From assembly GCA_002428805.1 (NCBI GenBank), contig DIXX01000003.1, positions 8,432 through 24,644 on the forward strand: 16,213 nt of DNA, given 5' to 3'. Shown piece by piece: positions 6,898 to 14,560 of the stretch. Position 1 is the first letter of the stretch, and every line of letters starts with the position of its first letter. Source of the stretch: Cetobacterium sp. UBA6069 (GTDB lineage: Bacteria; Fusobacteriota; Fusobacteriia; Fusobacteriales; Fusobacteriaceae). The notes beneath the pieces are model-generated. The model was not told the origin of the DNA. It did no database searches and saw only the letters and a program-made list of their open reading frames with translations. The position numbers and the translations under genes were made by a program.

Positions 6898-7463
6898 CAC
6901 TTCTTGTATAATTTTTTATTTTTTATAAACTCTTCAATCTCTTTCGGAACCATGTTTTCTATACTGCTATCTGCCTCTATAGACCTTCTTATCTCAGTTG
7001 ATGAAAAATTTAAAAACTTATTTTTTATATGTATAATGTTTGGGTTTTTCAGGGTCGTTTCATAACCTTTTCTCTGAAGAATAACAACTTTAGCTAAATT
7101 TAAAATCTCTTGATAGTTTTTCCACTTGTGAAAATATGCTCCTGAATCCTCACCAATAATTTCAAAATATTCGGAATTAGGATATAATTTCATTACTTCC
7201 AAAAGTGTATCATACGTGTAGCATACATTTTTTGAAACCACTTCAATATCCGATACCTCTATTTTTTCTTCTTTTTCAAAAGCTAATTTACACATCTCTA
7301 ACCTCAGTTTTCCATCACACAAAGAATCTTCTCTATGCGATGGATTACCAACAGGAATTATCAATAGTTTATCTAACTTTAACTCTTCTAACACAAATTT
7401 TGCTATATATATGTGTCCATTATGAATAGGATTAAAACTTCCGCCATATATGCCTATTTTCAT
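6897..7463 (-). CDS. nadD: Nicotinate-nucleotide adenylyltransferase
   Basis: A 188-residue enzyme that adenylates nicotinate mononucleotide to deamido-NAD in NAD synthesis. It carries the nucleotidyltransferase signature GGSFNPIHNGH (7-17), the PVGNPSHR segment (37-44) that forms part of the nucleotide pocket, CYTYDTL (81-87), IIGEDSGAYFHKW (102-114) and the C-terminal SSTEIRR (154-160), equivalent to the ISxTxIR ATP-binding motif. Length is typical of the short form. The ATG at 7463 immediately follows the stop of the EIIA gene (TAGATG), so the two are likely translationally coupled. It is the last gene of the smc-lpxK unit. A YqeK phosphohydrolase or rsfS gene often follows nadD in low-GC bacteria but is absent here. 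Confidence 0.94.
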   Translation of the reverse strand: MKIGIYGGSFNPIHNGHIYIAKFVLEELKLDKLLIIPVGNPSHREDSLCDGKLRLEMCKLAFEKEEKIEVSDIEVVSKNVCYTYDTLLEVMKLYPNSEYFEIIGEDSGAYFHKWKNYQEILNLAKVVILQRKGYETTLKNPNIIHIKNKFLNFSSTEIRRSIEADSSIENMVPKEIEEFIKNKKLYKK

Positions 7464-7916
7464 CTATCCTATCTCCGCAATAGCTTCGATTAAGCACTCA
7501 GTCGTTGTACTTTCTAAAACACTTTCTCTTGTTTTTTTATCTCTAAAAATACGAGATAAAGAAGACAGAAGCTCTAAGTATTTTTTACTCTCTCCTTTTG
7601 GTGCTCCAACTAAAATAACTATTTTAACTTTTTCATTATCTAAAGAGTTAAAATCCACAGATTGTTTTAATAATCCAACCGATACAACTATATCTTTTAC
7701 AGCCTCTGTTCTAGCATGAGGAATTGCAACGCCCATACCTATAGCTGTTGTTCCGACTTTCTCTCTTTCTAAAACCTCTTCATAAAATTTATCTCTATCT
7801 AATATCAACTCACTGTTTTCAGACATATTAAATACTAATTTTTTTAATATCTCATCTTTTGAAACAGACTTATTGTCTAAAATGTTAATCATTTTTATAT
7901 TAAAATAATTTAACAC
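7464..7916 (-). CDS. PTS EIIA domain protein, PtsN/fructose type
   Basis: A stand-alone 150-residue EIIA domain of the mannitol/fructose/nitrogen PTS family (PF00359). The phosphorylation site is His67 in MGVAIPHART (61-70), preceded by the family-typical REKVGTTAIG (51-60); VILVGAPKG (105-113) and the helix LELLSSLSRIFRD also fit. No EIIB or EIIC genes are near, so a regulatory (PtsN-like) role is more likely than sugar transport, but this is inference. I chose the GTG at 7916 because GGGGG lies 6 bases upstream; an ATG at 7892 would match the domain start better but lacks a ribosome-binding site. It starts 13 bases below the stop of the unrecognised gene and abuts nadD. PtsN is linked to lipopolysaccharide genes in proteobacteria, which makes the nearby lpxK suggestive. 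Confidence 0.88.
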   Translation of the reverse strand: MLNYFNIKMINILDNKSVSKDEILKKLVFNMSENSELILDRDKFYEEVLEREKVGTTAIGMGVAIPHARTEAVKDIVVSVGLLKQSVDFNSLDNEKVKIVILVGAPKGESKKYLELLSSLSRIFRDKKTRESVLESTTTECLIEAIAEIG

Positions 7917-7922
7917 CTGTTG

Positions 7923-7927
7923 CCCCC
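7923..7927 (-). promoter_or_regulatory. Ribosome-binding site that sets the GTG start of the EIIA gene
   Basis: GGGGG on the minus strand lies 6 bases upstream of GTG (7914-7916). The in-frame ATG at 7890-7892 has only AT-rich sequence at the matching distance. The site lies just upstream of the EIIA start and just past the stop of the preceding gene. Confidence 0.5.
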
Positions 7928-7929
7928 TT

Positions 7930-8640
7930 TTAAAGTTTTATACTTTTTAAAATCTCATCTTCCACTCTAGAATATTCTTTTTCATTATTTTTTATAGAAG
8001 CAGCACTTAAAACACCTCTATATTTTCTTATATTTTTATAATCGTAGCTTTCTAAAACTTTTTTATATGCAACTAAGGCTAATGAGCTTTCCTGAATCTC
8101 TTCTACTGTATCTTTTTCTTGTGCATTTTCTAAAAGATATAAATCATATCTCTGTTTTGTAAAGTAACTTATTACTAAATATCCAACTTCATCAATCCAA
8201 CCTACTGTATTTAGAATCTCTCTCATCGATAAAGCCATCAAACTCTTCATTGATAAAGGGTTATCCATTAGTGATAAATTGAATAAAGTTTTTAGAAACT
8301 CCTCTTTATCTCTTAAAGCTAACTCTTTTCCATATCTTTTTGAGAATTCAATCTCACCTTTTATAACTAATTTAACAAAATTTTCTTTTAACTTTTCTAT
8401 AGAAGTATTTGATAATCTTTCAATTTTCTTTTCTTTTTCTCTTTCAACTTTGTTACATTCGCTTTCTAAAGTCATATTAAAGATTTCATGACTTTCACAA
8501 AAAACCATTGCTGGGATTGTAAAGTTCATATTTTTTCTTTTTATAATTCCTTCAGCATCTACTGTTAAATACGCTCTTTTATCAAGAATCTCTGCATTTT
8601 CAACAACTTTTGTGATTCTTTCTTCTATTCTATTTTTCAT
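7930..8640 (-). CDS. Unrecognised cytosolic protein, mostly helical, in the lpxK operon
   Basis: I do not recognise this 236-residue protein. It has no signal peptide, transmembrane segment or cysteine-rich motif, and only two Cys. The first 60 residues look mixed alpha/beta (RAYLTVDAEGIIKRK, then FTIPAMVFCESHEIFNM). A charged lysine/glutamate-rich helix follows (about 60-95), then a long helical region with SLMALSMREILNTVGWIDEVGYLV near the middle. I chose the ATG at 8640, preceded by GGTGA; a GTG at 8649 (with AAGGA upstream) and a TTG at 8652 are alternative starts. It overlaps the end of lpxK by 11 bases and is followed 13 bases later by the EIIA gene, so it is translated as part of the smc-lpxK-nadD unit. 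Base and codon use match its neighbours. A lineage-restricted accessory to envelope or PTS function is possible but unproven. Confidence 0.85.
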   Translation of the reverse strand: MKNRIEERITKVVENAEILDKRAYLTVDAEGIIKRKNMNFTIPAMVFCESHEIFNMTLESECNKVEREKEKKIERLSNTSIEKLKENFVKLVIKGEIEFSKRYGKELALRDKEEFLKTLFNLSLMDNPLSMKSLMALSMREILNTVGWIDEVGYLVISYFTKQRYDLYLLENAQEKDTVEEIQESSLALVAYKKVLESYDYKNIRKYRGVLSAASIKNNEKEYSRVEDEILKSIKL

Positions 8641-9646
8641 TACTTTCACCAAATCCTTCTAAACTATTATCTTCTAACATCGTAAACTCTATTTTAAGGA
8701 CAAATAAATTATCCATATTTAAATCCTTAGGAAGTTTAACTAAATCTTTTTCTGTGGTTATTATAAAATCTGCATCCATACCTGCTGCTCTTCTTTTTAT
8801 AACATCAAAGTCTTTCCCTTTAAAATCATGATGATCCATGAAATCAACTCTTTCAATATACTCTGGATTTAAAGAGATGACTGTCTTTTCAAAATTAAGT
8901 GGGTTTGCTAATCCTGAAAAAAGTAGCACTCTTTTTCCCGCTACCCAAAATAGTGGCTTTGCATTACCTTTTACATCACAAAGTGATGTAACACCATGCT
9001 TTGCTACTGAAACCGGTTTTTTAAATTTAACTTTTAAAAACCTTTTTATAGTCTCTAATTCACTTTCTGATATCAAATCTGATTTTGTTATTATAAACTC
9101 ACTAGCTCTCTCTCCACCTCTTTGAAAATCCTCTCTTAGAGTTCCTTTAGGTAGTAAAGCTCCCCAACCAAATGGATTTGTTGCATCAATCAATACAATG
9201 TCTCTATCTCTTTTTAATTTTCTATGTTGAAAACCATCATCTAATATAATTGTATCTACTCCAAATTTTTCTACTGCTAGTTTGCAGGCTGTATAACGAT
9301 CTCTCCCTACTATAACTGGAACCTTTAAGTTCAAGGCATGGATATAAGGTTCATCTCCACTCTCTTTTGAACTTACTAATATTTTTTTTCCATCGCTTAC
9401 AATCAATGGATCAACTTTTCTTTTGCCTCTATATCCCCTTGATACTATCGCAACTTTTCTCTCCATTTTCAGAAGTTTTTTTGCAAAGAATTGAACTGCT
9501 GGAGTTTTTCCAGTCCCTCCAACAGTTATATTCCCTATGCATAAAATATCAACATCTGGTATCTCATTTATCTTAAGATACCTTTTATCGTAAAGCCAAT
9601 TTCGTATTGAGGTTATTAAAAAATATATATACGATAAAAGTCTCAT
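8630..9646 (-). CDS. lpxK: Tetraacyldisaccharide 4'-kinase
   Basis: A 338-residue inner-membrane-associated P-loop kinase that phosphorylates the 4' position of the lipid A disaccharide. The N-terminal hydrophobic helix (about 3-19) is the membrane anchor. The P-loop GNITVGGTGKTP (38-49), VSRGYRGK (68-75), SGDEP with the catalytic-region Asp98 (96-100), GRDRY (114-118), LDDGFQHRKLKRD (135-147) and the GTLRE motif (168-172) all match the family, as does the late VDFMDHHDF segment. Length is normal. The ATG at 9646 follows AGAGAGGA, 15 bases below the smc stop. Its presence is the strongest evidence that the organism makes lipid A and has an outer membrane. It ends inside the start of the next gene (11-base overlap). 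Confidence 0.96.
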   Translation of the reverse strand: MRLLSYIYFLITSIRNWLYDKRYLKINEIPDVDILCIGNITVGGTGKTPAVQFFAKKLLKMERKVAIVSRGYRGKRKVDPLIVSDGKKILVSSKESGDEPYIHALNLKVPVIVGRDRYTACKLAVEKFGVDTIILDDGFQHRKLKRDRDIVLIDATNPFGWGALLPKGTLREDFQRGGERASEFIITKSDLISESELETIKRFLKVKFKKPVSVAKHGVTSLCDVKGNAKPLFWVAGKRVLLFSGLANPLNFEKTVISLNPEYIERVDFMDHHDFKGKDFDVIKRRAAGMDADFIITTEKDLVKLPKDLNMDNLFVLKIEFTMLEDNSLEGFGESNEK

Positions 9647-9661
9647 TTTTTCCTCTCTTTT

Positions 9662-12600
9662 CTAAATTTTTACTTGAACTAATTTAGAAATTCCTATTTT
9701 TTTATTCATCGTTACTCCATATAGAGAATCCGACGCTTTCATAGTTTCTTTATTGTGTGTTATTAAAATAAATTGAGATCTATCTGTAAACTCTTTCAAT
9801 TTTCCAATTAACTTTCTAGTATTTTTTTCATCTAAAGCTGCCTCAATCTCATCTAGGAATGTGAATGGACTTGGCTTATACATGAATATTGCCATAATGA
9901 AAGCTATTGCTACCATTGATTTCTCTCCACCTGATAACAATGATAGAGCTTGTCTTTTTTTATTTTTATATTTAACAGATATTTCAACTCCACAGTTTGC
10001 AAAATCCTCTCCATTATGAAGAGAAAGTTTTCCTTCTGAGTTATCTAAAGTTTCTACACACATCTCATTGAAATTTTTATTTATATCTTCATAAGCTTCG
10101 TAGAATTTCTCCTCTATTGTTTCATCAATCTCTTTAATTAATAGAGATAAACTCTTTTCTCCTTTAACTAAATCCTCTCTTTGTAAATCAATAAATTTAT
10201 ATTTGTTATCTAACTCTTTAAACTCTTCGATTGAAAGTAGATTTACAGAATCAAAGCTTCTTAGTTTTAACTCTAACTCTCTAACTCTAACTCTTGAAGT
10301 TTTTATTTCATCTTCACTCAATAAGTGAGCCTCTACCTCTAAAAGTTCTTCTAACTGAGTTAATATCTCTTCTATCTCTTTTGAAATTCTCTCTTTTCTT
10401 TCTAGCTCTCTATTCAAAATCTCTTTCTCTTTAAATAAAGTCGATTCAATCTCTCTAGATGATTTTATTAACTCTTTTGATTTCTCTTCTAAAGTATGGT
10501 CCTCTTTTTTCATCTCTTTTAGTTCTGTGTTTTCATTTTCAAATTTTATATTTTTATTCTTTATCTCTTCTATTATAGTATGAGCCTTTTCTTCTAATTT
10601 TTCAAGTTCTTTTTTTATTTCTGATAAAATATTTAAAACTTTTTCTTTTTTATCTAGAATCTCTCTCTCTTCAACTTTTTCTTTAGACTCTTCTTTTTCT
10701 ATTTGAAGGAATCTATCTTTACTATTTAAATATAAAATCCTTATATCAGAAAACTGATTTTTAAGTTCATTTATTTCTGAATTTAGGCTTTGGATAGCTA
10801 TATTTTCATTATCTAACTCATTTTTTAATTCTATAACTATCTTTTCTGTTATCTCTTTTTCACTTTGAGAACTTTCCACTCTTTTAGCATATTCTTTGCT
10901 ATAATTTTCCTCTTCTGCTATCTCTATTGAAACTACTCTACTCTCTTTTTCTAACTTTTCCCCTTTAGATTTATAATCAGTATATAACTCTTCTGCTAAC
11001 TTAGATTGTTTTCTCAACGAATCTTCTAGTGCATCTATTCCACCGATTTCATCCTCATACTTTTCAAGTTTCGAGCTCATAAGTGTAACTTTCTCATTCC
11101 ACTCCTTTAGCTTTGCTGACATCTCACTTATGCTGTCTTCTAAAGTTTTAATCTCTTTTTTTCTCTCAAAAATTTGACTAACTATCGAGTTACTATTTTC
11201 TCCACCTGTTATTCTTCCTCTAGAACTTAAAAGTTCTCCAGAAAGTGTAACTATGTTTCCGCTATAGTTATTTCCTTTCAATATTTTTAAAGCTATATCG
11301 GCATCTTTTACAACTAAAATATTCCCAAGTAACATGTCTAAAATTTTTGAATATTTATTTTCTGCTGAAACAAGGTCACTAGCTCTTCCAATAACGCCAT
11401 CAAGTTTAGGAATATCTTTGATTCCTCCAACTTTAATTGTATCTAGTGCTAAAAACGATGCTCTTCCAGCTTTTTTCTCTTTTAAAACTTCAATACCTTT
11501 TTTAGCAACTTCACTACTAGTAACAACTATATCTTGTAAATTCCCTGGGATAGCTGCTTCAATGGCCTTTTGATACTCCTCTGGAACTGTTATTAAAGAT
11601 ATTACAGCACCCTCTACTCCTGCTATCTTAGCATTTAAAACCTCTTTAACTCCCTTATAGAACCCTTCATTGCTCTCTTGAACTCTATAAAGTCCTCCAA
11701 GCCTAGCAGTTGCTCTTTTCTCTTCAAACTCAGCATTTCTTATAAGTTCAGCTGCTTTATTCATATCACGGCTTAACTCACTGATCTCTTGCTCTAGTTT
11801 TATCTGTCTCTCTTCTGTTTCTTTCAGCTCTTTTAATTTCAGATCTCTATTTTTTAATGCTTTTTCTAACTCTATTGAATTTTCATCAATCTTTTTTTGG
11901 AACCCTTGTTGCTCCTCTTTTAAAGAGTTGATTTTAAACTCGCTTCCCTTCATTCTTCTTGTTGAGCTTTCAATTTCATTTAGTAATTTTAACTTCTCAA
12001 CTTCTAAATCCATTATTTTTCTCTTTTTTAACTCAACACCTATCTCTTTATCTTTTTTACTATTTTCTTTTTCTTCGATAGCTCTTTCAAACTCTCTATT
12101 TTTCCCTTCAATTTCGAGAACTCTCTCTTTTACTCTTTCTTTTTCCTCTTCTAACTTTTGAGCTATCTCTTTTTTGGCAATGATTGATTTCTCTAACGAA
12201 ACTAATTCTTCCTCTTTTTGTTTTAACTCTCTAGTGTAAGATGTACTTCTTTCTCTTACTCTTATCTCTTCTTTTTCTAGAATTTCTATCTCTGATTTTA
12301 AAGAACTATTACTTTCTGAGAAATTCTCTATTTTTTCATATAACTCTTTTCTTCTAGTTTCAATCGCATTTAATTCTAATTCAGATTTTTTTAACTCTTC
12401 ATCTAAAGTCAATGTGATACTCTGCAATCTTTCTTGTTCTTTCTCTCCAGATTTTAATATCTCCTCTTTCGAATTTAAATCAAATGTTAGAACTCCTTTT
12501 TGAAGATTATTTTTTTCATCCTTTATTTCTAGATATTCAACTGCTTTTTTAGATTGCTTTTCAACTCTACTTCTATTTTCACCGATTTCACCTAAAACAA

Positions 12601-13177
12601 GCTCTATCTTTTCAAGCTCACTTTGAACTTTTTCTAATCTTTTTTCAGCTTCTAACTTTTTATATTGGAATTTTTTAACTCCAGCAGCTTCTTCAATTAT
12701 ACTTTTTATCTCTTTATTTGAAGATGAGATTATTCTTTCTACTTTTCCTTGACCGATTACAGAATAAGCACTTTTTCCTACACCAGTATCTAAGAACAAC
12801 TCTCCAATATCTTTCAGTCTAACTTTTTTATCATTTATTAAATAATCATTATCACCATTTTGTGACATTTTTCTTGTTATTTTTATATTTTCAGCTTCTA
12901 TTGGGAAAAAATTATCTCTATTGTCTATAAAAAGTGATACCTCTGCATAGCTAGCAGGCTTTTTTCCCTCTCCACCAGAGAATATTATATCCTTGCTTTC
13001 TTTTGCTCTTATATTTTTATATGATTGCTCTCCTAAAACCCATAATATTCCATCTAATATATTTGATTTTCCACTTCCGTTTGGTCCAACGATTGATGTA
13101 ATTCCACCATCAAAATCAATCCTTATTCTCTCTCCGAAAGATTTAAATCCATAAATCTCTACGCCTTTTAAGTACAT
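9662..13177 (-). CDS. smc: Chromosome segregation/condensation protein SMC
   Basis: A 1171-residue SMC ATPase, the length expected for bacterial SMC, that forms the ring-shaped condensin with ScpA and ScpB (not encoded here). The N-terminal half of the head has Walker A GPNGSGKSN (31-39). Two long coiled-coil stretches very rich in Glu, Lys and Leu (about 165-500 and 670-1010) flank the hinge domain (about 505-655, beginning GFYKGVKEVL and including ITGGE). The C-terminal head has the ABC signature LSGGEK (1081-1086), Walker B FLDE (1107-1110) and the D-loop ALDE, ending with ILITHNKETM. The ATG at 13177 has GGGAGAG 5 bases upstream. It follows the rdgB terminator closely, and no clear promoter is visible between them. 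RecN and Rad50 are excluded by length and hinge. Confidence 0.97.
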   Translation of the reverse strand: MYLKGVEIYGFKSFGERIRIDFDGGITSIVGPNGSGKSNILDGILWVLGEQSYKNIRAKESKDIIFSGGEGKKPASYAEVSLFIDNRDNFFPIEAENIKITRKMSQNGDNDYLINDKKVRLKDIGELFLDTGVGKSAYSVIGQGKVERIISSSNKEIKSIIEEAAGVKKFQYKKLEAEKRLEKVQSELEKIELVLGEIGENRSRVEKQSKKAVEYLEIKDEKNNLQKGVLTFDLNSKEEILKSGEKEQERLQSITLTLDEELKKSELELNAIETRRKELYEKIENFSESNSSLKSEIEILEKEEIRVRERSTSYTRELKQKEEELVSLEKSIIAKKEIAQKLEEEKERVKERVLEIEGKNREFERAIEEKENSKKDKEIGVELKKRKIMDLEVEKLKLLNEIESSTRRMKGSEFKINSLKEEQQGFQKKIDENSIELEKALKNRDLKLKELKETEERQIKLEQEISELSRDMNKAAELIRNAEFEEKRATARLGGLYRVQESNEGFYKGVKEVLNAKIAGVEGAVISLITVPEEYQKAIEAAIPGNLQDIVVTSSEVAKKGIEVLKEKKAGRASFLALDTIKVGGIKDIPKLDGVIGRASDLVSAENKYSKILDMLLGNILVVKDADIALKILKGNNYSGNIVTLSGELLSSRGRITGGENSNSIVSQIFERKKEIKTLEDSISEMSAKLKEWNEKVTLMSSKLEKYEDEIGGIDALEDSLRKQSKLAEELYTDYKSKGEKLEKESRVVSIEIAEEENYSKEYAKRVESSQSEKEITEKIVIELKNELDNENIAIQSLNSEINELKNQFSDIRILYLNSKDRFLQIEKEESKEKVEEREILDKKEKVLNILSEIKKELEKLEEKAHTIIEEIKNKNIKFENENTELKEMKKEDHTLEEKSKELIKSSREIESTLFKEKEILNRELERKERISKEIEEILTQLEELLEVEAHLLSEDEIKTSRVRVRELELKLRSFDSVNLLSIEEFKELDNKYKFIDLQREDLVKGEKSLSLLIKEIDETIEEKFYEAYEDINKNFNEMCVETLDNSEGKLSLHNGEDFANCGVEISVKYKNKKRQALSLLSGGEKSMVAIAFIMAIFMYKPSPFTFLDEIEAALDEKNTRKLIGKLKEFTDRSQFILITHNKETMKASDSLYGVTMNKKIGISKLVQVKI

Positions 13178-13205
13178 TTTCTCTCCCTAATAACCTCTTT
13201 TATCT

Positions 13206-13230
13206 AAAAAAAGCTAACCCTTAGGTTAGC
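13206..13230 (-). terminator. Intrinsic terminator after rdgB
   Basis: A perfect 7-bp stem GCTAACC/GGTTAGC (13213-13219 with 13224-13230), a 4-base loop, and an uninterrupted run of seven T on the minus strand (13206-13212). The rdgB stop codon (13226-13228) lies inside the first arm, so the hairpin forms once the ribosome has released. It should end the exporter-rph-rdgB transcript. The smc ATG is only about 28 bases past the T run. Confidence 0.9.
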
Positions 13231-13816
13231 CTATATTTAATATTTTATCAATTCCACCTTTTAAAGCTTCTAAAGCTTTTGCTCTGTGGCTAATTTGATT
13301 TTTTATCTCAGGCATCTCTGCAAATGTTTTGTCATACTCTGGTAAATAGAAGTGAGGGTCATAGCCAAATCCTTCTGCTCCTCTTGCTTCATCCACAATT
13401 ACTCCTTCAATCTCTCCTCTGAAAGAGTACGACTCTCCATTTGGTTTTCCTAAAGTTATAACTGTTACGAATTTAGCTTTTCTATTTTCTACATTTTTTA
13501 GATTTTCTATAAGCTTTTTATTATTAGCAGCGTCGTTGCTATCCTCGCCAGCATATCTAGCAGAATAAACTCCCGGCTCACCATTTAAAGCTTCCACACA
13601 AAGTCCTGAATCATCTGAAATTGTAATCATGTTTGTAAACTTTGCAATCTCTAATGCTTTTTTCTTTGAGTTTTCTTCAAAAGTATCTCCATCTTCTATA
13701 ACCTCAGGAATCTCGATTCCATCCTTTATAGAAAGTATCTCAAAATTAGAGTTACTTAAAATTTTAGACATCTCATCTATCTTTTTCTTATTTCCTGTGG
13801 CTAAAAATATCTTCAT
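13226..13816 (-). CDS. rdgB: XTP/dITP diphosphatase (non-canonical purine NTP pyrophosphatase)
   Basis: A 196-residue enzyme of the Ham1/RdgB family that hydrolyses dITP, ITP and XTP to monophosphates, keeping deaminated purines out of DNA and RNA. It shows the nucleotide-binding N-terminus ATGNKKKIDEM (6-16), ISDDSGLCVEALNGEPGVYS (66-85) with the catalytic Asp at the DDSG motif, the substrate-specificity segment GFGYDPHFYLPE (149-160), the KTFAEM motif (163-168) and the C-terminal SHRAKAL (176-182). The ATG at 13816 shares one base with the rph stop (TAATG), a tight translational coupling. The pairing with rph is common in bacteria. Its stop codon lies within the terminator stem. Confidence 0.96.
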   Translation of the reverse strand: MKIFLATGNKKKIDEMSKILSNSNFEILSIKDGIEIPEVIEDGDTFEENSKKKALEIAKFTNMITISDDSGLCVEALNGEPGVYSARYAGEDSNDAANNKKLIENLKNVENRKAKFVTVITLGKPNGESYSFRGEIEGVIVDEARGAEGFGYDPHFYLPEYDKTFAEMPEIKNQISHRAKALEALKGGIDKILNIG

Positions 13817-14547
13817 TACTTTGAAAACTCCTCCTCTATCTCTTTTCTTTGAAGATCTATTAATTCATAGATACCTTTTTCAGCTAAATCTAACATAGCA
13901 TTTAACTCTTTTCTTGAGAATGTTGATTCCTCTCCAGTTCCTTGGATTTCAACGAACTCTCCTTTATCATTCATAATAACGTTCATATCAACTTCAGCTT
14001 CTGAATCTTCAGTATACATTAAATCTAATATTGGAGTTCCCTTTACCATTCCTACTGAAACTGCTGCTAAGTTAGAAACGATTGGATTTTCTTTTAAAGT
14101 TCCAGCTTCTATAAGTCTTCTCATAGCCATCTCTAAAGCAATAAATCCACCTGTTATAGATGTTGTTCTTGTTCCACCGTCAGCTTGAATTACATCACAG
14201 TCAACAGTGATAGTTCTTTCTCCTAACTTCTCTAAATCGATACAAGCTCTTAAAGCTCTTCCTATAAGTCTTTGAATCTCCATAGTTCTTCCACCAAGTT
14301 TACCTTTAGCAGCTTCTCTTTGGTTTCTCTCTCCTGTTGCTCTTGGTAACATTGAGTACTCAGCTGTTATCCATCCTTTACCTTGATTTCTTAAAAATGG
14401 AGGTACTTTATCTACAACTGTTGCTGTACAAATAACTTTTGTATTTCCCATCTCTATTAAAACACAACCTTCTGCATACATTGTGTAGTTTCTAGTTACT
14501 TTTACCGCTCTTTTTTCATCTGTTTTTCTTCCGTCTAGTCTTATCAT
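13816..14547 (-). CDS. rph: Ribonuclease PH
   Basis: A phosphate-dependent 3'-5' exoribonuclease that trims tRNA 3' ends, forming a hexameric ring. The 243 residues from the chosen ATG match the usual family length. Motifs are the N-terminal [13 protein letters not shown] (1-13), [16 protein letters not shown] (57-71), the RNA/phosphate-binding [16 protein letters not shown] (85-100), [16 protein letters not shown] (115-130) and the acidic active-site segment [16 protein letters not shown] (175-190). I chose the ATG at 14547 over one seven codons upstream (14568), because GGGAGAG lies right in front of it and the protein start is canonical; the upstream ATG would overlap the exporter gene. 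The gap to that gene's stop is 13 bases. Confidence 0.96.
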   Translation of the reverse strand: MIRLDGRKTDEKRAVKVTRNYTMYAEGCVLIEMGNTKVICTATVVDKVPPFLRNQGKGWITAEYSMLPRATGERNQREAAKGKLGGRTMEIQRLIGRALRACIDLEKLGERTITVDCDVIQADGGTRTTSITGGFIALEMAMRRLIEAGTLKENPIVSNLAAVSVGMVKGTPILDLMYTEDSEAEVDMNVIMNDKGEFVEIQGTGEESTFSRKELNAMLDLAEKGIYELIDLQRKEIEEEFSK

Positions 14548-14550
14548 TAT

Positions 14551-14557
14551 CTCTCCC
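14551..14557 (-). promoter_or_regulatory. Ribosome-binding site that sets the rph start
   Basis: GGGAGAG on the minus strand is followed by ATA and the ATG at 14545-14547. It lies downstream of the alternative ATG at 14568, so it can only serve the later start, which also gives the canonical MIRLDGR N-terminus. Confidence 0.7.
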
Positions 14558-14560
14558 TTT

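Noticed and set aside
7930..8652. TTG start at 8652 for the unrecognised gene
   Set aside because: The AAGGA motif is too close to the TTG, while the ATG at 8640 is a stronger start codon with GGTGA in front of it.
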